From Brienomyrus brachyistius (taxonomy: Eukaryota > Chordata > Actinopteri > Osteoglossiformes > Mormyridae), in NCBI RefSeq assembly GCF_023856365.1, contig NC_064542.1, forward strand, positions 13,041,863 to 13,105,862: DNA of 64,000 bases. The letters run 5' to 3'. Positions 1 through 11,600 of this stretch are shown here, piece by piece. The translations under genes and the position numbers were made by a program. The notes beneath the pieces were generated by a model that was not told the DNA's origin, did not search any database, and saw only the letters and a list, made by a program, of their open reading frames with translations. The stretch's first letter is position 1, and each line of letters begins with the position of its first letter.

Positions 1-1509
1 GGGTCCGCCTGGGTCACTTTGTGTGGCTTGATGTTTGTGTGTTTGTGTGTGTTTCTGTATGAAATGAGCTAATGAGCAAATGAAGAAATGCCTGACTGTA
101 TCTGTCGGTGAGCCTCTGTGAGTGGGGTGGGGTCATGCTAATTAAGACCACACCCCTAACTTCAAGAGCCCGCCCCATGTGGATATGAATGCACCTTCCC
201 ACACTTCTATAAGCCGCACCCCTCCTTCCTGTCTGAGTGACTCACGTGGTCATGTGACCTTGCCTCAGTCCAATGACTGTTGTTTTTCTCTAGAGCATCC
301 AAAACTCCTTTCACCTCTGCAACAGGCCACTGTTACACTACTGACAGGAGGAAACTGGTTACTTGTACACGTTTATATTTCTGTGTTTTTGTGCTGATTT
401 TCATTTATGTGAGTGTATGATTGTGTTTGGGGTGTATCTGTGTTAGTTTTTTAAGGGCTGGATTTATACGCATCTCACATCTGCGTAGAGCACTGCGCAT
501 GTGCTGTGGACTGTCACTGTTTGTGTGTGTGTTTGCGTGTGTGTTTATGTGTGTGTGTGTGTGTGTGTGCATGTGTGTGTTTATGTGTGTGTGTGTGTGT
601 GTGTGCATGTGTGTGTGCGCGTGCCGGTCCCTGGTTCCTTCCCCCACAGTGACAGCAGTAGATTAGCCACCGGTGACAGGCTGCCCCAGGCTCTGTCGGA
701 CACGGAGCGATAAGCCCCTCGTCTGGCCGTCGGTCAGGCAGAGCATGTGGGCTTCTCTGTGGCGATGCCCGAGTGCCCATTGCTGCTCTCTGGCTAACGC
801 AAGTAGCTGCATGAATGAGCTAGCGATGGAGTGTGACCTCTGACCCCTAGGCCCCTCCCCTTACCTTCAGCTCGTGCCTCTTCGCAGTTCTTGCTCCCAG
901 TAAGTCAGCGTCTAAAATCACTGCCTCAATTCCCCTGGTTTTTCCCTCCATGCAACTTACTGAAGCATTTTCATTTTTCTTGGGATTAGTCTGTTATTTT
1001 TTTGTCTTTTTCCACAAGCCTCTCTGGTCCATAGCGCCCCAGATCAGTGTTTAACCACTTCTTTTAAATTCTCAACAGCCTCCCAACACGCCTCTCCGAT
1101 TTCAGAAGGTCACATGGAGGCCGGCATTTAATGGCGGTCTTTACTCAGCGCCCCAAACCCCATAATCTCAAACAGAAGTGCGAATTAGCGGGATTTTATC
1201 GGTGTGCTGTACACTTCACTTGCCCTAATTAGTATTTTGAGCGGCTTCAAGGCGATTAATCTGTTTGTTCTCTATGGTAGTTATGTGGCCTCCTTTCACT
1301 AAGGGAGTATCAGGTACAGACCTGGCCTGGGGAATTGGGTTTGTGTCTGTAGAGTTCTGGTTCAGAGCCCAGCTGTTGTGCGGCTGATAAATGTCTCCCT
1401 TAGCCACCGTGAACGAAGCACAGCAAGCAGGTTTGGATAAAAAGGGTCTGATAAGTGTAAAAAAAATGACGCGTGATTAATCTTTGCCTCGCCACTCTTT
1501 TCTCTGCAG
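1..1509 (+). other. gpc3: gpc3 intron 2 (3' part)
   Basis: No exon is recognisable. The stretch holds a GT-rich microsatellite (about 521-627) and otherwise unique sequence. It ends in a good pyrimidine tract and CAG acceptor at 1507-1509, which defines the start of the first glypican exon in the window. Confidence 0.75.
521..627. repeat. GT-rich microsatellite
   Basis: Alternating TG units interrupted by TGCATG and TTTATG variants, directly visible. Open reading frames here are runs of Val/Cys or His/Thr and are artefacts of the repeat. Confidence 0.9.
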
Positions 1510-2199
1510 AGGCCTTTGAGATGGTGCTTCGCCACGGCCATAACTCCACCCAGACCATGCTGAGGGCGGAGTTTCCCAGCTTTGGGGGCGGGACCAACAC
1601 AGCGGTTGGGCAGCTCTTCCTGGACATCTCCTTCTACAGCATGGGCTCAGACGCCAATGTGGATGATATGGTGACGGCCTTCTTCAGCCGGCTGTTCCCG
1701 GCGACCTATAGACGCCTCCTAGGGGGCGGGGACCAGCACAGCAGTCTTGGAGGAGTGCCTGCGAGGCGCCTGGGTGCAGACCGGGGCTTTTGGCTCCTAC
1801 CCCAAGCTGATGATGACGCGGCTGGCGCGCTCATTGCCGGCCACCCGCACCTTTCTGCAGGCGCTCAACCTGGGCATCGAGGTGGTAAACACCACGCAGC
1901 ACCTGCGGCCCGGCCGGGACTGCGCCCGTGCCCTGCTCCGCCTCTGGCTCTGCCCCCGCTGTCTGGGGCTGTCCTTGGCCCCACCCTGCCCCACCCTCTG
2001 CCCCACCCTCATGCAGGGGTGCCTCGGGGGGGCAGCCCAGGTGCAGCCCCACTGGGAGGCCTACCTGGAGGGGCTGGCGGCTCTGGCGAAGGCCATGCGG
2101 AGTGAGCGGGACGCGGAGGAGGCGGTGCTACGGCTGCATGCGGTTGTGCGGCTGGCACTGCGTCATGCGCTGTCCTCGCGCAGCCGCCTGCTAACTGCG
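1510..2199 (+). CDS. gpc3: gpc3 exon 3 (with apparent frameshift)
   Basis: Largest exon, 690 bp, entered in phase 1 (AG completes a Glu codon) and left in phase 0 at a GTGAGT donor. The first part reads EAFEMVLRH... to about 1720. From about 1727 the family match continues one frame over as VLEECLRGAWVQ..., then FLQALNLGIEV and the Cys-rich LCPRCLGL/MQGCLGG part of the N-lobe. Removing one G from the five-G run at 1722-1726 joins the two frames smoothly. Read literally, the first frame meets a stop near 2103. Codon use is very GC-rich. Confidence 0.88.
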
Positions 2200-2625
2200 G
2201 TGAGTCTGCGCGCTCGTCTGTCATACTGCGCTATACGCCCTCTCTCTTTGACACACTCACACTGACAGCACGGTGTTACTGCCCTCCCAGACCCTGTATG
2301 CTGGGAATCTGTTCCCAGGTCAGTGAAACCCGACTCCAGCCATGCTCAAGCCGCAGAACAGGAGCCATGGGGGCGGGGGGGGGGGTGCTGTAATTAATTA
2401 TTTATGCTGTCCGCTGTGGCCATTGTGGCGCGGCTTTCTGTCTGTTTAAGATTTTGCTGAACTTTTCACTTCCCAGTTTTCCGGAACATTCCTGGGACAT
2501 CATTTATTAACGTTGCATGGTTAGCCCGTGTGTGTGTCTGTGTGTCTGTCTGTTTGTTTGTGTGTCCGAGTGTGAACAGAGTCACACTCCCTGTGCTTCT
2601 CTCTCTCTCTCTCCCAGTGCAGTAC

Positions 2626-2676
<51 letters not shown>

Positions 2677-5600
2677 GTTGGACGTTGATTAGCATCGTAT
2701 CTCTTCTTCAAAGGCTCTGTGACAAAGTTGTAAGGCCCCCCCCACCCGCAATGTGTGTCCTCTCTTGTCAGTCTCTCCTCTTAGACTCTCCTCTTAGACT
2801 CTCCTGTCAGACTCTCCTGTTAGACTCTCCTATCAGACTCCCCTCTAAGACTCCCCTCTAAGACTCCCCTCTCAGACTCTCCTGTTAGGCTCTCCTGTCA
2901 GACTCCCCTCTCAGACTCTCCTGTTAGACTCTCCTGTCAGACTCCCTTCTCAGACTCTCCTGTTAGACTCTCATCTTAGATTTTTCTCAGATTCTCCTCT
3001 CAGACTCGTACCCTTTGGACACAGGTTAGTATCAGGAAGGACTGACGCTCTGCTGGAGGCTGGTACTGAATGAGACAGGGCTCTGATGCCTGTCAGGCAG
3101 TACGGCTGGGTGGCTGCAGATGCGCGCAACGGTTTGTGATGAAGATGATGAAGAATACCATCCCAGTTCTGTTACACATCAGTATTCAGCACCCAGCTCC
3201 CCACTATACTCACTTAGGGGGACACTGGCCACAATTAGCTACTAACATTTGGAGTTAGAATTAAACCACGAATCCAAACCCCCCAGGGGAAATTAAACCT
3301 CAGGCACATCCTTAAACCGCAAGCAAAACATTAACAGGCATTTGCATTTTTATTGCACCTGAAAGAATGTCTCGCTTCTATTATCTGAGACACAGAGATT
3401 TTTATTATTATTGTGCCGTCCTGGAGAAAAACAATACAAGCTGTCTGAAGGAAGACGAATTGCAGCTCATTTACGTGTTTGTGTTGGTGGTGGTGGTGGG
3501 GGGGTCACGCAGAAAGACGAGGCGGGTGCTGATTTAGATGTACGCTGCGACTTCTCGTCTCCAGTAGAGAATCCTCACCCTCTTAAAAAAAAAAACAGAC
3601 AGGAGAGGGGAGAGAGCGGAGAAGGGTGACAAGATGGGTACAGCTGTGTCTCTCAGTGAGATTTATTTTGCGGTTTGTTTTATGACCAAATTGAAGAGCA
3701 AGTTTCCAAAACTCGCTCAGTCCACGGGACACATTTTTGGGAAAATTTCTGTGGATGTTGTGAGCAAATTTAACGAAGTTCTTCATTGGATTTCATGAGG
3801 ACTGAATGAGTTTTGGTTCCCGATACTGAAACATATGATGAGGAAACCTGATTTCAACAAAAAAAAAATTTTTTGGAGTTTTGGAAATTTGCTCTCTGAT
3901 TCCGTTTTGCAGTGTGTTAAAGAGTATGGATTTAAGTGTGTGACGCTGTGCTATCAGTGTGTCAGAGTGCTTCTCTCCCACACACTCTCTGCAGGTGAAT
4001 GCCATGTGCACCCGTACCACTCACCGTGTGTCTCGCTCAGCATCGACCCCTGCTGACCGCAGCCCCCCCACTCCTGACCGACACGCGCTGCAGCCCGTGC
4101 CCTTTAACCCGGAAGAGACCCTGGCTGGCCGCCGCAGGTTTGCATGGGGGTGGAGGGAGGGGGGGTGATGAGGATCGCACACCATTTGATGGAGCATCAA
4201 TTTGCTTAAGAGAAAGAGCAGAAATGAAGAGCAACTCCCCGCCCCCCCCGGCACCCTTAATGCAACACCCATGTGACTTGTGGGATTCGGGGGTTACGGC
4301 TCTGGGTTGCCATGTTACAGTAGGGGTGGGTCTAAGGCCTTGTAATACTCCTGCTATTACCGTTATTTGTTTTCCCTCTGAAAGGCGCTAAAACTCCCAG
4401 GGTAGCCTGTGTAATACAGCTGCTTTGCCTGTGAAAGGGCCGTTTAATCTCACATCGCTTAGAAATGTGACAATGAAACAGCGGGGAGGCTAACAGGCTG
4501 CGGAGGCGAGCGGGTGTCGACGCGTCTGAGCGCATTACAGTATCGCTGCGAACGTGTGGGGGGGGATTCGTGTGACCGCGTGTGTGTGCGTGACCCCGAG
4601 CAATCGCACAGGTCAGCTCTTTAAGTGTGACCACAGCTGCTGTGTCTGTCCCCCGTGGCCGACGCTTTTGCATGCGTTCGTGGGGGGGGGGGGGGGGGCG
4701 GTAACAAGGGGGCAGATGGATGGGGAGCCGGCCCCGGGCCAGCCGGGGATAAAAAGCTCGCCTGCTGTTTAATGCGACTCCTACACTCCGGTGTGCATCT
4801 GCCCGCTAATGCCCCGTATCCGTGGGCACCGGACAGACCTTCCGTGTTTACGGAAGCGATGATCCACTGGCCCCCTTCCTAGTGCCCGAGTCATATATGA
4901 CGAGTTCCTTGGCGACGTTCTTTGCTTTCAGAGAGGAGAGCTCTCTCCAGATCCTGCTAGATCAGACCCCGGCGTGATGGCCCATGTCACACGGTGTCGG
5001 CTGTGGGGTATCGATCGCTGCCTTCGCTCCGTGTGATTGTTTACGTGGCGAGTATCACGCACTTGGCCACACACGCAGATGGGACCCTGCCAGGCATTGC
5101 ACGTTTCCTGTTGCTCCGTTACCAGGGAGAACAGAGACAGTGACATTTTGCCACATTGCCCGTCGGACCTTGTAGGCATGACAGGTGGCTTGGGAGGTGG
5201 GCACATCGCTCTCTTTGCTGCTCTAGTCGGGCTGAATTCCCTGGCACCGGTTGTGTTTCTGTGCGCGCCAAGTCAACACGAGCCTCACGAGGAAAATCAT
5301 ATCTGTGCCATGCAGAAAAAAAAGTACAAATTGTCTGTTTAGTTGGAGCTTTTTACATTTTTTTTTGCTTTCCTCCCCATGGTGTGTGACTCAGCAGGAT
5401 ATCCAATCAGGTTTGTGATCGGAAGGTCACTGGTTTGTATCCTGTGGTTGGCAGAGTAGTCACATCACCACTGGGCCCTTGATCAAGGCCCCGAACCCGC
5501 CAGATAAATGACTGATTCTGCACTCTGACCCCTAAGCTTTGCTCTCCTCTGGGTATGATATAAAGCAGCAAATGAGATTTCCAAAAACTTATTTCTATAA

Positions 5601-8600
5601 TAAAATGGCAGACATACCTGCACTGATTTATAGGATGCTTTTATCTACGGTGATGTCCATTTGGGAAAGCAGGGTCAGATGGTCCCTGAGCACTGGGGGG
5701 TCAAGGGCCTTGCTTAAGGGCCCAATGGTAAGAATCACTCTACTGACCCTGGGATTTGAACCAGCGAGCTTCCGGTCACAGGTACAGCACTCTAACCCAC
5801 TGAGCCATACACCGCCCCCTGTTTTTGCACCTTCCCTCCATTTCCTCTTCTGACTTTAACTCTCCTTTCTTTTCTCCGTACCTCCCTCGCTCTTCCTCCT
5901 CCTTTCACTTTTCTTTTCTCCTCACTTCCCTTGCTTTTCTTCTTTCTTTCACTTTTTTCTTTTCTCCGCACCTCCTTTGCTCTTCTCCTTCCTTTCGCTT
6001 TTCTTTTCTCCACACCTCCCTCGCTCTTCCTCTTCCTTCCTTTTCACTTTCCTCCACACCTCCCTCGCTCTTCTCCTTCCTTTCTCTATTCTTTTCTCCG
6101 CACCTCCCTCGCTCCTGTTCTTCCTTTCCTTCACCCCTCCATCACAGGGAATTCATTGCCAGCCTGCAGGGCTTTAAGACCTTCTATGGCAGCCTGGGGG
6201 AGACACTGTGCAGCAAGGAGACCCCGGCACTCAACGGCTCCCACTGCTGGAACGGTCAAGAAATGACAGCCAGGTAAGTCCTTCTGCTGACAGCAGTTTA
6301 TAATATTCATGACCGAAGGTATAAAACAGATTTTTAAAGAACATAAGATTCTATATGGGTAAATGTTAAAGAGTATGGCAGAACACGTCCAGATGTCATC
6401 TCCAGGTTGGGACATTATTGACTTGAGGCAATACCACAACCTGCCACCGGGGGGACATCGCTCGTTTTCACCTCCTTGAGCAATGCTGCGGCTCAGTAGT
6501 GAAGTGAAGTTAAACAGAGTATGGAAATGATTTACTGCTTCCCTGGGGGTGGGTGGGACCAGCACAGGTTAATTAGGAACCACGGAGAGAATAAAAGTGG
6601 ACGGGGCAGAGTGAAGGAGACCCCCCCACACACCCTGAACAGCTCTCAATGTCATCCGTAGCCTGGAGAGGGGCAGAGCTGACTGTGCTTCTGCCGACAC
6701 GCTGATCCAGGCTGCATTCAGTTCTTCTGTTTAACTCGTTCGAACGGCAGGGAGCTTCTGCTTTTCATAGCGCGTATCTAAACATCAGCAGAATCAGCCT
6801 TTGGTGGTTTATTTCTTTATTTTGGTGAGATTTATCCTTATAAGCCCTACAGTAACGTGTCCTGTCCACATCTACACACACAGCTCATCTTTACCCATGC
6901 AGACGGCTGCGTGTTTAACAAAAGCAACTACTGAGATGTGGCAAAAACTGCTCTTGTACCCTGAATCTGGCCACCCCAGCTCAGCTATTTCAGTATATAT
7001 GCAGTTTTGTGATGGGTTACAGCAAACTGCTAGCGTTTTCAGCTGCTAGGGATAAAGCTGTTTGCTAAGGTAATGCACTTATGCTGTTTTTGCCTACCAT
7101 ACACTTATGCATGTGTTTTCATTTCTGCCTAACTCCCCTACATTCCTGCCTGTCTCGATCCCCCTGTTTCATCCCCTGTACCATCCTCGCCCCTTTCCAG
7201 TCCATCTCACTGGCATCCAGCATTTTATTGTAGTGGTTCCTGCCTCAAATCTGGGTCAAAAACAGCACATGGGACTCCAAAACTGTTCGCCTGGTGCTGT
7301 AAAAAAATGGTACCGATTTCCAGCCCCATCTCTGAGCGGGAAAGAGGGATGATTAGGATTTTATTCATTTTCCAATTTAATTATAAAATGCATGCGAAAA
7401 AAAACCTCATCTCCACCTGTTCTCACCTTCGATTTGGGAGATGAGCAGAAGCTCTGCGTATCTTGAAACGTTGCCCTCAATGTTCGACGCATAAATTATA
7501 TATAAGCAGCGGGGTCCGACGCGATTCAGTGGCAGGCAGGTAATAAATGAATGCCAACATCTGCAACGCAGAGTAAATTAAGGAGCTGCAGCGGACTGCG
7601 ATCACTGGGATGCGGCGCTGCCCGATTTGGCCGGGGGGGTGGTGGTCTGATGAACCAGATTCACGGTAATTTCACCTGGGGCTGATCAGTCTCTGTCAGG
7701 GGCTCGTTATACACCGTGAACGTGATGCTTGGTCGATGTAGGTTAACGCTGGTGAAGAAATTAAGAATTACTGTGGATGTAGAGCAAGGGTGACAGTCAG
7801 CCGGTACTGTACTATATGCAGATGGGAGAGCGGGCGGAGTTGAAGCGAACCCCGACAGCCCTCGAAAGGACAAAGCAGGGAAAGGACATTTCATTTATTT
7901 CCCCGTCACTTTTGTTTAATCAATATTTCTAACCTCCCTGCTCGATTGATTGCGCGTCACCACACTATTACTGCGATAATTAACATTAGAAAGGTGTTCT
8001 GATGTGAAAGTAATAAGACGAATAAATAACTGGCAGAGGCAGCTCGCTTGATGGAGTAGCGAGACGCGATGGCGAATAATTACCTCTGCTGGGGTGTGGA
8101 GCGGGCGCTCTGCGGATACGGCCGCAGGAAGTATTGGCAACTCCGTAAAAAAGTACATTTTTACACTTTTAAAAAGAGTGGAACAATCAACAGAAGGAAA
8201 TACAGTGCTAGAGTCAATAAGAAGTACTTACTGTGTCTATCAAAGTAAGTAATACTCAGTATATAGACTAGATACAGCTTTTGTTAAGACAGTATAGTCA
8301 AAATAGACTTGGTACTCTTCCTGTAAGTGCCCCCCTGTGATATCAGTGAATACTGATAGTGAAACCACTGCTGCTGTGGGTCAGAGGGAATGTGCTTACA
8401 AACGGGATAATTAAGTATTGATACTGTCAGGGTGCAAGGGAAGTTGTACTCAGCTAGTGAAAGTACTCATACTGTTAGTGAGTCCTGCTTACTTCCATAA
8501 GAGTACTTCTTATGTTAGTGCAAGTATAGGTATCAGTACTGTAGCGAATAATGCTGTGCTCTGGGAGAGCTGTACTAATGTTTACTGTACCTCTCTGTCT

Positions 8601-11600
8601 GTGTCTTAATGCTGTGTAATAATGTAATAATAATGTAATAATGTTTTAAAATGTCATGTCTATCCATCCATCCATCCATTTTCCAAACCGCTTATCCTAA
8701 TGGGTCGCGGGGGGTCCGGAGCCTATCCCGGAAGCAATGGGCACGAGGCAGGGAACAACCCAGGATGGGGGGCCAGCCCATCGCAGGGCATGTCATGTCT
8801 ATATTATGTTTATATGTTTTAGTATTTATTGTATGTTTATTACTAATTTTTCCTTTGCACTATGACCACCGTGAACGATATTTAAATGTATGACTCCACG
8901 CATCATATATCTGACTTTGATTCACAGCCAGTATAAGTACTGATACAGTTAGTGAGTACTGCTATCTCACCAGCCTGACTCTTCCTCTCTGTGCATCAGA
9001 ACTAATTAGATTTTAATTGAGAATAATTAGCTGAAACGAGAGCGCTGAAGGCGTCACAGACTGGACCCTGTGTTGTCAGTCACCTGCAGAGTCTGGGAGC
9101 CCAGTGACGACGGAGCGGCACGCACACAAATATGCACGCAGCATGCCGCCCCCTAATGTTCACTTCCTGCACTCGCCAGGCTAATCCCATCTCCCAGTGG
9201 ACAAATCTGTTATTCTGTCCGGGATCTTGCTGTCATTTTGACAGCGTGTGCGGGTTTGCTTTGTGCGTGCGCACGCACGTGTGTGTGTGGTCCAGATATA
9301 CGTTACATTTTGGGGACCAGATTTAATAAAAAAATCTTTGACTGCAATTTAAAAATGACAAAAGTCTCATATTTTGTTTGGTTAGTTATGGTTAAGGTTA
9401 GGGCTGGGTAGGGGTTAAGGTTGTCATGTTGAGATTAGAGTTTTCCCCATAGAAATGAATGGAGAATCCCCACAAAGATATAATTACAAACCTGTGTGTG
9501 TGTGTGTATGCGTGTGTGTGTGTCCATGTCCCTCCACTGATGTATCGTTCCCCAGCTATACCCGAAAGGGATGCCAAGTGCCCCACCTCTCTGCTGAGTG
9601 ATTTGTTTGTTCCTGTTTGGCGCCTGGTAGATTTCATCGATTTCGTGCCAGGAGTCTCATAGAGGACAGATATCAGGGATTCCAGTGGGTTGGTTTGGCG
9701 CGGGCTAAGCCGAATGATACTTCTGTACTGCTTATTTTTTTTATTGAAAAGGTGTCATGGACACATCTTTTAGTTACTAAAGGATTTGGTTCTTCGCGGA
9801 GATTTCTTTAAATTCTTCACTTCACCACTGGGTGGCAATATAACTGCAGTTTAGCAGCATTTATCACCTAGCAGTTAACAGAAGACCAGTGAAGTAACTG
9901 GGTACTGATGTCATGACGGTGAGTCGTTATCCCCACCAGTGATGTGAAGATCAGGTTGCTTCCTGACAGGCTCTTTCTCCGTCTGTCTGCTTGTCCACTT
10001 CCATCTGCCTCAGGCTATCTGGCTCGGGAGGGAAGCGTGCCCAGCAGAACAGCCCCGAACCCAAGCAAAAGGCCCCTGAGCCAGTGATCAGCCAGATCAT
10101 CGACAAACTGAAGCACATCAACCAGGTTAGTGGGTGGCGGCGGGGGGGGGGGCATCTGTGCACACGGTCCCACGACGCTGATAATCAGAAGCGGCTCATG
10201 CAGGCAGCTGAATAAAGCAGTTCAGTGACTCTATGACAGGTACACGCCAGCGAGGAGCACAGCGCTCAGTGCCTTAGCCAGCGGCCCTGTTGCAGTCTTT
10301 TATCATCACCATGGGGGCTGCGGCTTCCACAGTAATGTTGTTGCCTCGCTCACCTGAGGGTGGTCTACACCTCCCCTGCAGGGTCACAGGGTAGGACTTG
10401 GGAATCTTCCAGTTTTTTTGCCCACCCAGCCAGCTGCTGAGTCTGTTTATTTTAACGGCGAGTTCGTCTGCGATGGGAACGGGAGAAGTGACAATAAACA
10501 GTTGCAGTCTTTTAAAAAGACCTGGCTACCGATACAAGTGAGGAAGATTCATATAGATGAAGCATCTGGTGTAAAATAAGACTGCTGTCATGTCCTCTCT
10601 AACTTGTTCATATTCCTGCATTTGTTTGTTTAAAATATACACTTGCATCGTTTGCGACAGATGCAACATAAAAGCAAATAGTAGTTTTTTTGAGACCTCG
10701 TTTTCTGTTTTTACAGGGCGTCTGGGCTCTTTGCCCCCCCCGTGTTCATTCACAGGATTGTCACGCCACTCGCCAAATGACCAGGCTGTCAGCCTGGATA
10801 TCGTTTTGTGCATGATTGTCCCCTCAGTGGTCGCTTGCATTTGTTGTTACATTCAGTTATCTCAAGCGAACCGTTGTGACTTTGAACTAAGGGCAGTGAT
10901 TTGGAAGCTTGAGGGGTGATTTGGAACCTTGGTCATTGATTTGGAACCTTGGATCGCCGGCTGATTAGTTTGGACGGTTCTTCTTAGGGTCAGTGCCAAT
11001 GTTTGTGTTCTCTGGAATGTCATTGTGCCTGGTCGCTTCAAGCTGTGAAAGCGAGTCTGTTAGTGACCCATCGGAATTTTTCCTCACACCTGTGGATAGA
11101 GGCTGTTACAGCCATGGGTTTATATACAGAGACCAGGAGAGAGATGGATAAGCAGAGAGGAGAAAGGCAGGGGGGCTCATGTAACTGAGTTTGTTGCCAC
11201 CCCCCCCCACCCCCCCACGTCTGTGTTTAACTGTGTATGACAGAACCCAGTACCAGTTCCCCCTCCCCACCACAAACCCCCACAGGACCCCTCCCAACAA
11301 TCCCCCACAGCTTCCTGTCCTAATTAAATCCAGGACTTGGGAAAGTTCTGCAGGTGGGAAAGGAATTCAGGTTGAAAAGTAAAGCAGATGTGCGGACTCT
11401 TCCCCGTACATTCCAGCACGCGCCGGCACCCTGGCAGCCCCCCGCTCCGTGCCCACCGTACACGTCTGTGTGCGATACGTGGCTGCAGTCGCCCTGACGG
11501 AGGTGTGATGGATTGTTCCTCGTTGTGGGAAGGGGCTCGGTGATAAATGTCTGAGCACCAATTGCGTGGCGGCGCGTGTTCCGATAACAAAAACAAATGA

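Larger units (their letters stand above)
2200..3994 (+). other. gpc3: gpc3 intron 3
   Basis: No further exon is seen. It contains a (GT)n tract at 2629-2673 and a CT-rich minisatellite at about 2766-3008. A pyrimidine-rich acceptor ends in CTCTCTGCAG at 3994. Confidence 0.75.
4138..6147 (+). other. gpc3: gpc3 intron 4
   Basis: Holds a 17-G homopolymer (4682-4698), two SINE-like elements in opposite orientation (about 5385-5605 and 5620-5818), and a pyrimidine minisatellite (5862-6130) that runs into the exon 5 acceptor. Confidence 0.75.
6274..10013 (+). other. gpc3: gpc3 intron 5
   Basis: No exon recognised. It contains a degenerate AGTACT-rich block (about 8180-8560 and 8930-8970), a SINE with target-site duplication (8651-8802), and one copy of a GT-flanked interspersed repeat (9294-9520). 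About 7380-8160 is non-repetitive and AT-rich with TAATTA/ATTGATT words. It could be regulatory, but nothing specific can be claimed. Confidence 0.7.

Noticed and set aside
1797..2224. Minus-strand ORFs opposite gpc3 exon 3
   Set aside because: Shadows of a GC-rich coding exon.
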